A DNA stretch of 64,000 bases, taken from assembly GCF_004354555.1 (NCBI RefSeq), contig NZ_PUFH01000004.1, positions 1 to 64,000 of the forward strand. Direction: 5' to 3'. This document shows, in pieces, positions 9,380 through 19,390 of this stretch; position 1 is the first letter of the stretch, and each line of letters opens with the position of its first letter. The notes beneath the pieces were generated by a model that saw only the letters and a program-made list of their open reading frames with translations, had not been told where the DNA came from and ran no database searches. Source of the DNA: Leuconostoc citreum. GTDB lineage: Bacteria; Bacillota; Bacilli; Lactobacillales; Lactobacillaceae. Both the position numbers and the translations under genes were made by a program.

Positions 9380-10028
9380 CACCGAGATTAGCAATGAGCC
9401 AGCCGGCTAATAAATAAGGCACAAAAGGCAGACGTGCTTGATTGACAAAGAGTAAGCCAGTAAGACCTAGTATTGTGGCAATTAACAATGTGTAAGCGAA
9501 AATCAGACTATCATTAATTAAGATAAAGCACAGCAGGATGGGGATGTCACCAAAACCAAGCTTGTGGCGATAAACTAAACAGAGACACACAGGGATGACG
9601 AGGCAAAAAACTGTTATTTTGTCCTCGAACTGATTGAAATGGCTGGTCATAAACAAATAAATGAGCCAAGGGTATAAAACGCCTATGTGTATCGTGTGGC
9701 TGTAGATATCTTCACACGATAGAAAAAATAGTAATACCGCAGTTATCCATACTGTAATATCAGAAAAAAGTGACCAACCAATTATTGCGCCAAGTAGTTC
9801 GATATGTGCATAGTGCATACCAAATTTAAATTGACAATGACGACAATGGCCATGTAACAAAATAGCAGATATAACCGGGATTAAGTCATACCAAGATAAC
9901 TGATGTTGGCATCTAAAACAAAAGGAACGTTTAATACCTAGGGGTATGTTGTGATTTAAGCGCTCGGCAAGGCATAATATTGTAGAAGTTAGCACTGCGT
10001 TAAATAGAATAATTAATAGTGTTTGCAT
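9351..10028 (-). CDS. comC: Type IV prepilin peptidase ComC
   Basis: Membrane aspartyl protease that would cleave and methylate ComG-type pseudopilins for DNA uptake. The 225-aa protein has the N-terminal zinc-type tetracysteine motif (C37, C40, C62, C65) and the two catalytic aspartates, D107 in CEDIYS and D161 in GFGD, in a polytopic membrane protein. All key residues are present, so it looks functional. The window also has a SigH/ComX-like sigma factor at 61548. I did not see a TACGAATA-type competence box upstream. Confidence 0.88.
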   Translation of the reverse strand: MQTLLIILFNAVLTSTILCLAERLNHNIPLGIKRSFCFRCQHQLSWYDLIPVISAILLHGHCRHCQFKFGMHYAHIELLGAIIGWSLFSDITVWITAVLLFFLSCEDIYSHTIHIGVLYPWLIYLFMTSHFNQFEDKITVFCLVIPVCLCLVYRHKLGFGDIPILLCFILINDSLIFAYTLLIATILGLTGLLFVNQARLPFVPYLLAGWLIANLGEKAITYFVK

Positions 10029-10099
10029 AAGGGATTAGACGGAAAAATAAGCGATGACTCATACAAAAGGATATAATCATTTGATGTGCTGATTCACTC

Positions 10100-10127
10100 T
10101 TGACATTAGTCTATAATCTGGTATTAT
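10100..10127 (+). promoter_or_regulatory. str operon promoter (rpsL)
   Basis: TTGACA (10100-10105), 16 bp, TATTAT (10122-10127). A second possible -10, TATAAT, lies inside at 10112-10117 as part of AGTCTATAAT. Confidence 0.7.
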
Positions 10128-10133
10128 ATTGAA

Positions 10134-10290
10134 CGTGCTTTTAAGTAATCTGTTCTGTGAAATCATCACAACGTGCTGAACGGCGCTGTAAAGGCAATTG
10201 TCAGCAGATTCCCAGTAAGCATTTTTGTTTAATTACAAAAATGACACACCTGGAACTGTGTAATTAATAAAAAATTTAAGGAGACCGTAG
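10134..10290 (+). promoter_or_regulatory. Structured leader of rpsL-rpsG
   Basis: About 155-nt untranslated leader. It contains a 9-bp perfect hairpin CATTTTTGT/ACAAAAATG (10220-10228/10235-10243). S7 autoregulates the str operon in E. coli through a different, intercistronic site; any such role here is inference. Confidence 0.4.
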
Positions 10291-10291
10291 C

Positions 10292-10705
10292 ATGCCTACA
10301 ATTAACCAATTGGTTCGCAAGCCCCGTAAGTCAAATGCGACTAAGTCAAAGTCACCAGCTTTGAACTTCGGCTATAACTCAATGAAGAAGAAAGCAACAA
10401 ATAACGTTGCACCACAAAAGCGTGGTGTTGCCACACGTGTTGGTACAATGACACCAAAGAAGCCTAACTCAGCTTTGCGTAAGTACGCTCGTGTGCGTCT
10501 TTCAAACTTGTATGAAGTTACTGCTTATATTCCAGGTATTGGTCACAACTTGCAAGAACACTCTGTTGTTTTGATTCGCGGTGGTCGTGTGAAGGATTTG
10601 CCTGGTGTGCGTTACCACATTATTCGTGGTGCATTGGATACAGCTGGTGTTGACGGACGTATGACATCACGTTCAAAGTACGGCACAAAGGCGCCAAAGA
10701 AGTAA
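10292..10705 (+). CDS. rpsL: 30S ribosomal protein S12
   Basis: Decoding-centre protein of the 30S subunit. 137 aa. The streptomycin-determining loop reads [11 protein letters not shown] with both lysines (K56, K57, equivalent to E. coli K42/K43) intact, so no classical resistance change is present. The ATG has a strong AAGGAGA site. First gene of the str operon, 15 bases ahead of rpsG. Confidence 0.98.
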   Translation: MPTINQLVRKPRKSNATKSKSPALNFGYNSMKKKATNNVAPQKRGVATRVGTMTPKKPNSALRKYARVRLSNLYEVTAYIPGIGHNLQEHSVVLIRGGRVKDLPGVRYHIIRGALDTAGVDGRMTSRSKYGTKAPKK

Positions 10706-10720
10706 GAAGGAGACTGACAA

Positions 10721-11191
10721 ATGCCACGTAAAGGTTATACTAAGCGTCAGGAAGTTTTGCCTGACCCAATTTACAATTCAAAGCTCGTTTCACGTTTGAT
10801 CAACAAGTTGATGCTTGATGGTAAGCGTGGAACTGCTTCAACAATCTTGTATGATGCTTTTGATCGTATCAAGGAAGCTACTGGTAACGAACCATTGGAA
10901 GTTTTCGAACAAGCCATGGAAAACATCATGCCTGTATTGGAAGTTAAGGCTCGCCGTGTTGGTGGATCTAACTATCAGGTGCCAATCGAAGTACGTCCTG
11001 ACCGTCGTACAACATTGGGATTGCGTTGGTTAGTAAACTACTCACGTTTGCGTAACGAACACACAATGGATGAACGTTTAGCTAAAGAAATCATGGATGC
11101 AGCTAATGATACTGGTGCATCTGTTAAGAAGCGTGAAGATACGCATAAGATGGCTGAAGCTAACCGTGCATTCGCGCACTATCGTTGGTAA
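10721..11191 (+). CDS. rpsG: 30S ribosomal protein S7
   Basis: Primary assembly protein for the 30S head that binds 16S rRNA and contacts E-site tRNA. 156 aa, the usual length, with the conserved start [18 protein letters not shown] ribosome binding site. Cotranscribed with rpsL; a hairpin and a separate leader divide it from fusA. Confidence 0.98.
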   Translation: MPRKGYTKRQEVLPDPIYNSKLVSRLINKLMLDGKRGTASTILYDAFDRIKEATGNEPLEVFEQAMENIMPVLEVKARRVGGSNYQVPIEVRPDRRTTLGLRWLVNYSRLRNEHTMDERLAKEIMDAANDTGASVKKREDTHKMAEANRAFAHYRW

Positions 11192-11199
11192 GGTTTTTG

Positions 11200-11225
11200 G
11201 CACAACCTTGTGTGTTGTGCTTAAA
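11200..11225 (+). terminator. Weak hairpin after rpsG
   Basis: GCACAAC / GTTGTGC, 7 bp with a 7-nt loop, followed by TTAAATT. No real T-tract, so partial at best. Confidence 0.4.
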
Positions 11226-11282
11226 TTAAACCATCATTTATTGGGATGCTAAATTTAATCGTTCACATCGCAATAAATAGTG

Positions 11283-11356
11283 TAAAATGACAGTAGATGG
11301 TAAAGCACTATTGGCTTTTACCATCAAAAAGCGAACACAATTCTGTGTCGCTTTTT
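11283..11356 (+). promoter_or_regulatory. fusA promoter region and tandem-hairpin attenuator
   Basis: A possible -10 TAAAAT (11283-11288) is followed by a hairpin GATGGTAAA/TTTACCATC (11296-11325). Directly after comes an intrinsic terminator, AAAAAGCGA-CACA/TGTG-TCGCTTTTT (11326-11356). Both lie between the promoter and fusA. The -35 (TTCACA with 15-bp spacing) is poor. Confidence 0.5.
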
Positions 11357-11391
11357 GTTGCATATAGAACAAAACCAGGAGATAACTCACA

Positions 11392-13503
11392 ATGGCAAAA
11401 CGTGAATACCCACTAGAACGTACACGTAATATTGGTATCATGGCCCACATCGATGCGGGTAAGACAACAACCACGGAACGTATCTTGTATTACACAGGTA
11501 AAATTCACAAAATTGGTGAAACACACGATGGTGCTTCACAAATGGATTTCATGGAACAAGAAAAGGAACGTGGAATCACAATCCAATCAGCTGCCACAAC
11601 AGCCGTATGGCACGGTTTCTTTGACCAATTCGTAAAGACGCCCTACCGTGTTAACATCATCGATACACCAGGTCACGTTGACTTTACAATTGAAGTTGAA
11701 CGTGCTTTGCGTGTTTTGGATGGCGCTGTAGCTGTCTTGGATGGTGCTGCTGGTGTTGAACCACAAACTGAAACAGTTTGGCGTCAGGCAACGACTTATG
11801 ACGTGCCACGTATCGTATTCGTCAACAAGATGGATAAGTTGGGTGCTGATTTTGCTATGTCAGTTGAATCAATGCATGAACGTTTGCAAGTTAATGCTGA
11901 AGCCATTCAATGGCCTATTGGCGCTGAAGATGAATTCGAAGCAGTAATTGATTTGATCACACAAGAAGCTTATTACCCAGTTGATGATTTGGGTGAAAAG
12001 TGGGAACCACGTGAAATTCCTGCGGAATTAAAAGAATTAGCGGAAGAAAAGCGTAATACTTTGATTGAAGCTGTTGCTGATGTTGATGATGATTTGATGG
12101 AAAAGTACCTTGAAGGTGAAGACATTTCTGTTGAAGAATTAAAGGCCGCAATTCGTCGCGCAACTTTGGCATTACAATTCTACCCAGTTCTTGCAGGTTC
12201 TGCCTATAAAGATAAGGGTGTTCAAATGATGTTGGATGCCGTTGTTGACTATTTGCCAGGACCTTTGGATGTTAAGCCATATGTTGCTAATGATCCAAAA
12301 ACAGGTGAAGAAATTGACTTGATTGCTGATGATAGCAAGTCATTTGCTGCGTTGGCCTTTAAGATTATGACTGATCCATTCGTTGGTCGTTTGACATTTA
12401 TGCGTGTTTATACTGGTACTTTGCAATCAGGTTCATACGTACAAAACACATCTTCTGACACGCGTGAACGTGTTGGTCGTTTGCTACAAATGCACGCCAC
12501 ATCACGTACAGAAATTGATGAAGTTTTCTCAGGTGATATTGCAGCAGCTATCGGTTTGAAGAATACAACAACTGGTGATTCTTTGACAGCCGTTGATCAT
12601 CAATTGATTCTTGAATCAATGGAATTCCCAGAACCAGTTATTGAATTGGCTATCGAACCAAAGACGAAGGCTGATCAAGACAAATTGTCTAATGCTATTC
12701 AAAAGTTAGCCGAAGAAGATCCATCATTCCGTGCGACAACAAACCCTGAAACTGGTGATACATTAATCGCTGGAATGGGTGAATTGCAATTGGATATCAT
12801 GGTTGATCGTATGCGCCGTGAATTTAACGTTGAAGCAACAGTCGGTGCACCTCAAGTTGCCTACCGTGAAGCCTTTACACAAACAGTGCAGGCGCGTGGT
12901 TACTTCAAGCGCCAATCTGGTGGTAAGGGACAATATGGTGATGTTTACATCGAATTCTCACCAAACGAAGAAGGCGCTGGATTTGAATTCGAAGACGCTA
13001 TCGTTGGTGGCGTTGTGCCACGTGAATATATCCCATCAGTTGAAGCAGGTTTGAAGGATGCTTTGAACGCTGGCCCATTGGCTGGCTTCCCATTAGTTGA
13101 TTTGAAGGCTAAGTTGTATGATGGTTCATACCACGATGTCGATTCATCTGAAGCTGCCTTTAAGATTGCTGCGTCATTAGCTTTGAAAGAGGCTGCCAAG
13201 ACTGCCGGTGCAGTTATTCTTGAACCAATCATGGCGGTTGATATTGTTGCACCTGAAGACAATCTTGGTGATGTTATGGGACACGTCTCAGCACGCCGTG
13301 GTATGATTGAAGGTCAAGAATCTCGTGGACCTGTTTTGGCTGTTAAGGCTAAGGTGCCTTTGTCAGAAATGTTTGGTTATGCAACAACTTTGCGTTCTGC
13401 AACACAAGGTCGTGGTACATTCCAAATGGTATTTGATCACTATGAAGCTGTTCCTAAGAACATTCAAGAAGAAATTATCAAAAACAGCGGTAAAGAAGCT
13501 TAA
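11392..13503 (+). CDS. fusA: Elongation factor G
   Basis: Translocation GTPase of the ribosome. 703 aa. GTP-binding motifs: [10 protein letters not shown] (about 18-27), DTPGHVD (from residue 91), NKMDK (from 145); domains II-V follow in normal order. CCAGGAGA ribosome binding site. In the str locus after rpsG, but separated by 200 bp with its own terminator-containing leader. No tuf gene follows. Confidence 0.98.
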   Translation: MAKREYPLERTRNIGIMAHIDAGKTTTTERILYYTGKIHKIGETHDGASQMDFMEQEKERGITIQSAATTAVWHGFFDQFVKTPYRVNIIDTPGHVDFTIEVERALRVLDGAVAVLDGAAGVEPQTETVWRQATTYDVPRIVFVNKMDKLGADFAMSVESMHERLQVNAEAIQWPIGAEDEFEAVIDLITQEAYYPVDDLGEKWEPREIPAELKELAEEKRNTLIEAVADVDDDLMEKYLEGEDISVEELKAAIRRATLALQFYPVLAGSAYKDKGVQMMLDAVVDYLPGPLDVKPYVANDPKTGEEIDLIADDSKSFAALAFKIMTDPFVGRLTFMRVYTGTLQSGSYVQNTSSDTRERVGRLLQMHATSRTEIDEVFSGDIAAAIGLKNTTTGDSLTAVDHQLILESMEFPEPVIELAIEPKTKADQDKLSNAIQKLAEEDPSFRATTNPETGDTLIAGMGELQLDIMVDRMRREFNVEATVGAPQVAYREAFTQTVQARGYFKRQSGGKGQYGDVYIEFSPNEEGAGFEFEDAIVGGVVPREYIPSVEAGLKDALNAGPLAGFPLVDLKAKLYDGSYHDVDSSEAAFKIAASLALKEAAKTAGAVILEPIMAVDIVAPEDNLGDVMGHVSARRGMIEGQESRGPVLAVKAKVPLSEMFGYATTLRSATQGRGTFQMVFDHYEAVPKNIQEEIIKNSGKEA

Positions 13504-13552
13504 TTCTCAACTTCTTAAAACCAATGTGATTAACTGACAGATGGTTCAGTAT

Positions 13553-13590
13553 AAACGGCGTCACTCTACTCAGAGTGGTGCCGTTTTATT
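13553..13590 (+). terminator. Terminator of fusA
   Basis: AAACGGC + CACTCT / AGAGTG + GCCGTTT with a 2x2 internal GT/GT bulge, loop ACTC, then TTATTTT. Confidence 0.9.
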
Positions 13591-13611
13591 TTAAGTATAT
13601 TGAGGCTTAAT

Positions 13612-14802
13612 ATGAAAAAAGAATATAGTCATTATTTAGTACCAGGAATTATTGTTGTTGGCATGGTATTACGGCTCCCATTTACTTCAATACCGCCTAT
13701 TATAAGCAATATTGCTAAAGCACAACATGTGCCTGTTGGACAATTAGGTATTTTAACGACCATTCCACTTCTAGCATTTGCATTATTTTCATCTATAGCA
13801 CCTAAAGTAGCACAAAAATTAGGTTTGGAAAGAGCTTTCTCACTAATGCTCTGTGTCATGATTGTTGGCTCAGTACTTAGGATTATTGATACTACCTTTC
13901 TTTACATTGGAACATTGATTGTTGGTATTGGTATTGCACACATGAATGTTTTATTGCCAAGCGTTGTGCGAACTTATTTTCCAACACGTCTTGGATCGAT
14001 GACTTCCCTATTTACGTTTAGTATGATGTTGGCGACAGCCGTTGGCGCCGGATTAGCGGCACCAATTACTATGGCAACTAATTGGCGCATATTTATTTTG
14101 CTACTCACTGTATTGCTCGTGATAGCATTGCTGATATGGTTGCCAAATGATTACTTTGCGGCAAAACAAAGAATAATGAATAAATTAACAGTACCGGTGG
14201 ACATAAAAGATGAGCAACCATCAGTTTGGCGTAATAAATATGCTTGGCTCTTACTTTTTTTTGCTGGTATGCAATCTGCGATGTTTTATATATTAATGGC
14301 TTGGGGACCAACGATGGCGGTGCAAACAGGTATATCAACAGCCGTAGCTGGTATATTTGCTGGAATTAATGCTTTAATTGGATTACCCTTTGCGTTAACA
14401 GTACCAACAATTGTTTCGCGATTAAATGGCAAGCAGCGCCAGTTATTAGTTGGCATGACATCGCTTGTTGGCATCTTGGGTTATCTATTATTGCTTCACC
14501 CTGTAGGAAATTTTTGGTACTGGCTAATCGTTAACCTGATGATTGGTGGGAGCACATCCGTACTTTTTCCTTATCTAATGACGACGTTAAGCTTGAAGAC
14601 GAGCTCACCAAAAGCAACAGCAGTATTATCTGGTATGACACAGAGTGGCGGCTATTTATTGGCAGCTTTGGGACCAGTTTTATTTGGTTATGCATATAAT
14701 TGGTTTAAGAGTTGGCAACCACAATTAGTGGTTGTATTGTTCTTATTTATCTTGATGACTATTGCAATTATTACGGTTGAGAAACAAAATAAAATATTGT
14801 GA
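13612..14802 (+). CDS. MFS transporter, CynX/NimT-like
   Basis: Polytopic membrane protein of 396 aa with about 12 hydrophobic segments and a charged central loop (about residues 180-205). The overall pattern resembles the CynX/NimT (cyanate/nitroimidazole transport) branch of the major facilitator superfamily, but the substrate cannot be told from sequence. I chose ATG 13612 rather than TTG 13600 because TGAGG at 13601-13605 is well spaced for the ATG. Monocistronic between two strong terminators. Codon use is more A/T-rich than in the surrounding ribosomal genes. Confidence 0.8.
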   Translation: MKKEYSHYLVPGIIVVGMVLRLPFTSIPPIISNIAKAQHVPVGQLGILTTIPLLAFALFSSIAPKVAQKLGLERAFSLMLCVMIVGSVLRIIDTTFLYIGTLIVGIGIAHMNVLLPSVVRTYFPTRLGSMTSLFTFSMMLATAVGAGLAAPITMATNWRIFILLLTVLLVIALLIWLPNDYFAAKQRIMNKLTVPVDIKDEQPSVWRNKYAWLLLFFAGMQSAMFYILMAWGPTMAVQTGISTAVAGIFAGINALIGLPFALTVPTIVSRLNGKQRQLLVGMTSLVGILGYLLLLHPVGNFWYWLIVNLMIGGSTSVLFPYLMTTLSLKTSSPKATAVLSGMTQSGGYLLAALGPVLFGYAYNWFKSWQPQLVVVLFLFILMTIAIITVEKQNKIL

Positions 14803-14805
14803 GAA

Positions 14806-14838
14806 AAAAGCATGTCACGCGTGAAGTGGCATGCTTTT
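14806..14838 (+). terminator. Terminator of the MFS gene
   Basis: AAAAGCATG-T-CAC / GTG-G-CATGCTTTT stem with a 7-nt loop and T-rich tail. Confidence 0.88.
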
Positions 14839-14880
14839 CTTGTTACAATATATCTATTGACTAAAAGTGAGGGTTGGGAA

Positions 14881-15996
14881 TTGACTAACACATCAACACC
14901 AATTATTGAATTTAAAAATGTTGGCTTATCATATGATGATAACGAGGTACTTAAGAATATTGATTTGTCTTTGGAAGCAGGCAAATTTTATACGTTATTA
15001 GGACCATCGGGATCGGGAAAGACAACCATATTAAACTTAATCTCTGGGCAATTAACCGCGACACATGGTGACATTTTATTTGAAGGCAACATTATTAATG
15101 ATGTGCCTGTCGAAAAACGTAATATGAATACGGTATTTCAAGATTACGGCTTATTTCCAAATATGAATGTTTTTGATAACGTGGCATTTGGTCCGACAAT
15201 TAAGCGTATGAGCAAGACCGACATCAATGCAAAAGTTACCGAAATGCTGGATTTGGTTAAATTAAGCGACTATGCTGATCGAGAAATTAACGAGCTGTCG
15301 GGCGGACAACGCCAACGTGTGGCTATTGCAAGAGCGTTAGCAAACGATCCAGAGGTATTGCTCTTAGATGAACCATTGTCAGCTTTAGATTATAAATTGC
15401 GCAAGGACATGCAATATGAATTACGGGAAATCCAACAACGTTTGGGCATTACTTTTGTCTTTGTGACACACGATCAAGAAGAAGCACTGGCTATGTCTGA
15501 TTGGATTTTTGTGATGAATGATGGGGTTATTCAACAGAATGGATCACCAGAAGATATTTATGATGAACCAATTAATCATTTTGTTGCTGATTTTATAGGC
15601 GAATCTAATATACTAGATGGCATCATGAAGACCGATTATTTAGTGCACTTTACCGGTAAAGATTTTGAGAACGTTGATGCGGGGATGCGGCCTAACGAAC
15701 GTGTCGAAGTTGTTTTGCGACCGGAAGACTTAGATCTTACAACCATTGAGAATGGCAAACTAGTCGTCACAATTGATGACCAATCGTTCCGAGGGGATTA
15801 CTACGAAATTACTGCGTTAGATGATGATGGGAATGAGTGGCAGGTACAGGCAACCAACAAAGCGGAAATTGGGGAACGCGTAGGGTTAACGTTCGATCCT
15901 GAAGATATTCATATTATGCGATTTAATGAGTCGGAAGATGATTTTGATGCCCGTCTGGAAAGTTATGAGGATGATGCTGATGATGCCAAAGAGTAA
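14881..15996 (+). CDS. potA: Spermidine/putrescine ABC transporter ATPase
   Basis: ATP-binding subunit of the polyamine importer. From the TTG at 14881 it is 371 aa: Walker A GPSGSGKT (41-48), signature LSGGQ (139-143), Walker B LLLDEP, and a C-terminal TOBE-type regulatory domain. The TTG start is chosen because GAGGG lies 7 bases upstream; a longer in-frame extension to 14812 would run through the preceding terminator. The tail is very acidic. First gene of potABCD; its 3' end overlaps potB. Confidence 0.93.
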   Translation: MTNTSTPIIEFKNVGLSYDDNEVLKNIDLSLEAGKFYTLLGPSGSGKTTILNLISGQLTATHGDILFEGNIINDVPVEKRNMNTVFQDYGLFPNMNVFDNVAFGPTIKRMSKTDINAKVTEMLDLVKLSDYADREINELSGGQRQRVAIARALANDPEVLLLDEPLSALDYKLRKDMQYELREIQQRLGITFVFVTHDQEEALAMSDWIFVMNDGVIQQNGSPEDIYDEPINHFVADFIGESNILDGIMKTDYLVHFTGKDFENVDAGMRPNERVEVVLRPEDLDLTTIENGKLVVTIDDQSFRGDYYEITALDDDGNEWQVQATNKAEIGERVGLTFDPEDIHIMRFNESEDDFDARLESYEDDADDAKE

Positions 15997-16810
15997 GCGT
16001 CAACGACAATTCTTTTATATTATTCCCTATGGGATATGGTTAGTTCTGTTCGTTATTGCTCCATTAGTGTTGTTAGTGTTTCAATCTTTAACAACACCAA
16101 CAGGTCACTTTACATTGCATAACTATGCGATTTATTTTGCTAGTGGTACTTACTTGCGGATGACATTTAATTCGGTGTGGTATGCGTTTTTGATTACAGT
16201 AGTGACCTTAATTGTGAGTTATCCAATGGCTTATTTGCTAAATCAATTAAAACAAAAACAATTTTGGCTGCTGCTCATTATTTTACCAACGTGGATTAAT
16301 TTACTGTTGAAAACATATGCGTTTATTGGTTTGTTATCCAAATCAGGCACGGTTAATAATTTTATTGGTTTGTGGGGGGTTGTACCACAGCAACTCTTAT
16401 TTTCGGATTGGAGTTTCTTATTAGTCGCAGCATATATTGAGATACCGTTTATGATTTTACCTATCTTTAACTCATTGGCTGAAATCAATCCACGATTAGA
16501 ACAAGCTAGCCGAGATTTAGGTGCTAATCGCTGGCAAACGTTGCGACGTGTGATTGTGCCATTATCGATGCCGGGGGTCAAAGCCGGTATTCAAGCGGTA
16601 TTTATCCCGAGTTTGTCACTATTTATGATTACGCGTTTGATTGGTGGTAATCGTGTTATTACTTTAGGAACAGCCATCGAAGAACACTTTTTAGTGACGC
16701 AGAACTGGCAACTGGGCTCTACAATTGGCGTTGTGTTAATTGTGGCAATGGTTATCACAATGATTTTGACACGTGATCGTGCACGCCGCTCTGCTAGAAA
16801 GGGAAGATAA
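15980..16810 (+). CDS. potB: Spermidine/putrescine ABC transporter permease
   Basis: Inner-membrane permease subunit, 276 aa, about six transmembrane segments and an EAA-type cytoplasmic loop ([15 protein letters not shown]) that docks to PotA. The start is ATG 15980 or 15983; both overlap the end of potA by about 15 bases and are served by GAGG at 15967-15970. Confidence 0.93.
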   Translation: MMPKSKRQRQFFYIIPYGIWLVLFVIAPLVLLVFQSLTTPTGHFTLHNYAIYFASGTYLRMTFNSVWYAFLITVVTLIVSYPMAYLLNQLKQKQFWLLLIILPTWINLLLKTYAFIGLLSKSGTVNNFIGLWGVVPQQLLFSDWSFLLVAAYIEIPFMILPIFNSLAEINPRLEQASRDLGANRWQTLRRVIVPLSMPGVKAGIQAVFIPSLSLFMITRLIGGNRVITLGTAIEEHFLVTQNWQLGSTIGVVLIVAMVITMILTRDRARRSARKGR

Positions 16811-16814
16811 ACCA

Positions 16815-17642
16815 ATGATGAAAAAAATCAAATGGGGTAATTTATATCTTTGGCTGATGTTTGTTGTGTTATATTTACCCATCATATTTTTAATTACTTA
16901 TTCTTTTAATGCCGGCAAAGTTATGCAAGGGTGGTCGGGTTTTTCGCTGAAACACTATGGTGAGTTATTTGCAGATACGCGTATTTTGGAAATTGTTGTG
17001 AATACTTTTTTAGTTGCTTTATTGTCGTCATTGCTATCTAGTGTTATTGGGACAGCAGGGGCATTGTACATTTATAATATTAAGCATGCACTGACTAAAA
17101 ATGTCTTCTTATCTTTGAATAATATCTTATTAGTTTCACCGGATGTGATTATCGGTGCAGCGTTTTTAATTCTTTTCACGGTTATGGGTTTCTCACTGGG
17201 CTTTACTTCGGTACTTTTGTCACACATTGCGTTTAGCATTCCGATTGTCGTCTTGATGGTATTACCACGGCTGCAAGAAATGAATCGCTCGCTAGTTGCC
17301 TCAGCTAAGGATTTAGGTGCTAATAATTGGCAAATGTTAACACGTGTGATATTACCAGTTATTTCACCAGGCATTTTTGCCGGTTTCTTTATGGCTTTTA
17401 CCTATTCCTTGGATGATTTTGCTGTGACTTTCTTTGTGACTGGCAATGGGTTCTCGACGCTTTCTGTAGAAATCTATTCGCGTGCACGTCAAGGTGTTAG
17501 TCTAGAAATCAACGCTTTATCGGCGATGATGTTTATGGTGTCGTTAGCACTGGTGTTAATTTATTATGTGATTTCAACACGTGCCGCTAAAAGCAAAAAA
17601 CAAGGCACTAGATTAGTTTTACCGGCATCGGAGGGGTTATAG
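16815..17642 (+). CDS. potC: Spermidine/putrescine ABC transporter permease
   Basis: Second permease subunit, 275 aa, with about six transmembrane segments and the EAA loop SAKDLGANNWQMLTR. ATG 16815 (or 16818) follows GGGAAG and lies 4 bases after the potB stop. Pairs with PotB to form the channel. Confidence 0.93.
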   Translation: MMKKIKWGNLYLWLMFVVLYLPIIFLITYSFNAGKVMQGWSGFSLKHYGELFADTRILEIVVNTFLVALLSSLLSSVIGTAGALYIYNIKHALTKNVFLSLNNILLVSPDVIIGAAFLILFTVMGFSLGFTSVLLSHIAFSIPIVVLMVLPRLQEMNRSLVASAKDLGANNWQMLTRVILPVISPGIFAGFFMAFTYSLDDFAVTFFVTGNGFSTLSVEIYSRARQGVSLEINALSAMMFMVSLALVLIYYVISTRAAKSKKQGTRLVLPASEGL

Positions 17643-17643
17643 T

Positions 17644-18723
17644 ATGAAAAAGCTTATCACAGGTATTTCAGCTATTTTAGTACTTGTTGTCCTGCTGTTT
17701 GGAACGCAACGTTATTTGGCGTCTCAGACAGGTACCGGAGAATCTTCTGATAAAGTGTTAAATTTATACAATTGGGGCGATTACCTTGATCCTGATTTGA
17801 TTACTAAATTTACTAAAGAAACTGGTTACAAGGTCAGCTATGAAACTTTTGATTCAAACGAAGCGATGTACACGAAGATTAAGCAAGGGGGGACGTCATA
17901 CGATTTAACAGTACCTTCTGACTACATGATCAAAAAAATGAAGCGTGAGAACTTATTGTTGCCTTTAGACCATAGTAAGCTGACAGGTATCAATAATTAC
18001 GATACGCGTTTCATGAATCAAACATTTGATAAAAATAACAAGTATTCATTACCGTATTTCTGGGGTACTTTAGGCATTATTTATAATGATAAATATGTCA
18101 AGCCTCAGGATGTTCAACACTGGGACGATTTGTGGGCGCCTAAATTCAAAAACCAAATCATGCTAGTTGATTCGGCCAGAGATGCTTTGGCTATGGCTTT
18201 AATTACACAGAATAAATCAGTCAATGATAAGTCAACAGCCGACTTGGCTGCAGCCCAAGCTAAATTGACCACGCTAATGCCTAATATAAAAGCAATTATA
18301 GCTGATGAGATTAAAATGTATATGGCGCAAAATGAAGCTGCTATTGCTGTAACCTATTCAGGGGAAGCTTCTCAAGCAATGGGCAACAATAGTCATTTGC
18401 ACTATGTTGTGCCCAGTGAAGGTTCTAACCTATGGTTTGATAATATCGTGATGCCAAAAACAGCAAAACATAAAGCAGCCGCCTATGCGTTTCTTAATTT
18501 TATGAGTGAACCGAAAAACGCTGCCCAAAATGCAACGTATGTTGGATATGCTACACCGAATAAGCGTGCGATGCCATTCTTATCGGAAGCAGTTCGTCAT
18601 GATAAACAGTTCTATCCTGATAAGAAAACATTAGATAATCTTCAGGTATATGATGACTTAGGTCAACGATGGACCGAAAAATATAATGATGCCTTCTTAG
18701 AATTTAAAATGTCGCAGAGATAA
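17644..18723 (+). CDS. potD: Spermidine/putrescine-binding protein
   Basis: Extracellular substrate-binding subunit, 359 aa. A hydrophobic N-terminal segment (about residues 4-22) precedes the mature fold beginning LNLYNWGDYLDP, typical of PotD. There is no cysteine in the signal region, so it lacks a lipobox and would be held by an uncleaved anchor or secreted. The start is one base after the potC stop, with GAGGGG upstream. Last gene of the operon. Confidence 0.93.
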   Translation: MKKLITGISAILVLVVLLFGTQRYLASQTGTGESSDKVLNLYNWGDYLDPDLITKFTKETGYKVSYETFDSNEAMYTKIKQGGTSYDLTVPSDYMIKKMKRENLLLPLDHSKLTGINNYDTRFMNQTFDKNNKYSLPYFWGTLGIIYNDKYVKPQDVQHWDDLWAPKFKNQIMLVDSARDALAMALITQNKSVNDKSTADLAAAQAKLTTLMPNIKAIIADEIKMYMAQNEAAIAVTYSGEASQAMGNNSHLHYVVPSEGSNLWFDNIVMPKTAKHKAAAYAFLNFMSEPKNAAQNATYVGYATPNKRAMPFLSEAVRHDKQFYPDKKTLDNLQVYDDLGQRWTEKYNDAFLEFKMSQR

Positions 18724-18727
18724 CCTT

Positions 18728-18760
18728 AAAAAACCAATGATGATTGATTGGTTTTTTTTT
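18728..18760 (+). terminator. Terminator of potABCD
   Basis: AAAACCAAT / ATTGGTTTT stem with a run of nine or more T. Confidence 0.9.
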
Positions 18761-18795
18761 TATTGCCCAACAGCACAAATTAATTTAAAAAAGGG

Positions 18796-18824
18796 TTGCT
18801 ATGGCGCTGTTAATCTGTTAATAT
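18796..18824 (+). promoter_or_regulatory. S10 operon promoter
   Basis: TTGCTA, 17-bp spacer, TAATAT. Transcript start near 18831. Confidence 0.7.
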
Positions 18825-18830
18825 AGTTAA

Positions 18831-19005
18831 GTACGCTTTTGGAACGGTAGTCACATAAACCTACCGAAAGCCTGGTGTATCAATATTTAGCGATGATGAT
18901 TAAGGTTGCGACACGCGCGGCCGCGTTGCCATGGGCGCGCAAAACACAAGCAGTGTTGTCGGTTTTTAATCGGAGTTAGCTGATTTACAAAATCAACGAG
19001 GAGGC
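18831..19005 (+). promoter_or_regulatory. Structured leader of the S10 operon
   Basis: About 180-nt leader, locally GC-rich (18910-18945). It holds a CGGTAG/CTACCG hairpin (about 18845-18867). A larger possible fold closes CGACAC (about 18909) with GTGTTGTCG (about 18952) around GCGCG/CGCGC. It could be an r-protein (L4-type) binding leader, but I cannot match it to a named family. Confidence 0.4.
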
Positions 19006-19013
19006 ACGAAATA

Positions 19014-19322
19014 ATGGCACAAAAGAAGATCCGTATCCGTTTGAAGGCATACGAACACCGTATCTTAGACCAATCAGCAGAAAAGATTGTTGAGACAGCT
19101 AAGCGCACAGGTGCAGAAATTGCTGGTCCTATCCCATTGCCAACAGAACGTACATTGTACACAATTCTACGTTCACCACATAAGCATAAGGATAGCCGTG
19201 AGCAATTCGAAATGCGTACGCACAAGCGATTGATCGACATTGTGAACCCTACTGACAAGACAGTTGACGCATTGCGTAAGCTTGAATTGCCATCAGGTGT
19301 TGCAATCGAAATTAAGTTGTAA
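19014..19322 (+). CDS. rpsJ: 30S ribosomal protein S10
   Basis: 30S head protein, also NusE in antitermination. 102 aa, conserved start [21 protein letters not shown] ribosome binding site. First gene of the S10 operon, behind a 180-nt structured leader. Confidence 0.98.
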   Translation: MAQKKIRIRLKAYEHRILDQSAEKIVETAKRTGAEIAGPIPLPTERTLYTILRSPHKHKDSREQFEMRTHKRLIDIVNPTDKTVDALRKLELPSGVAIEIKL

Positions 19323-19390
19323 TTCATCGGATTACACTTCGCGCCTCATCGAGGCAAAATAAAGTCAAGAAAAAATTAAGGAGATTAGTC

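Noticed and set aside
10029-10100. Competence sigma (TACGAATA) box upstream of comC
   Set aside because: No match on the minus strand in the expected interval.
13612-18723. Horizontally acquired island (MFS and potABCD)
   Set aside because: Codon use differs from the ribosomal genes only as expected for moderate expression; no repeats, integrase, or tRNA-linked boundary was seen.
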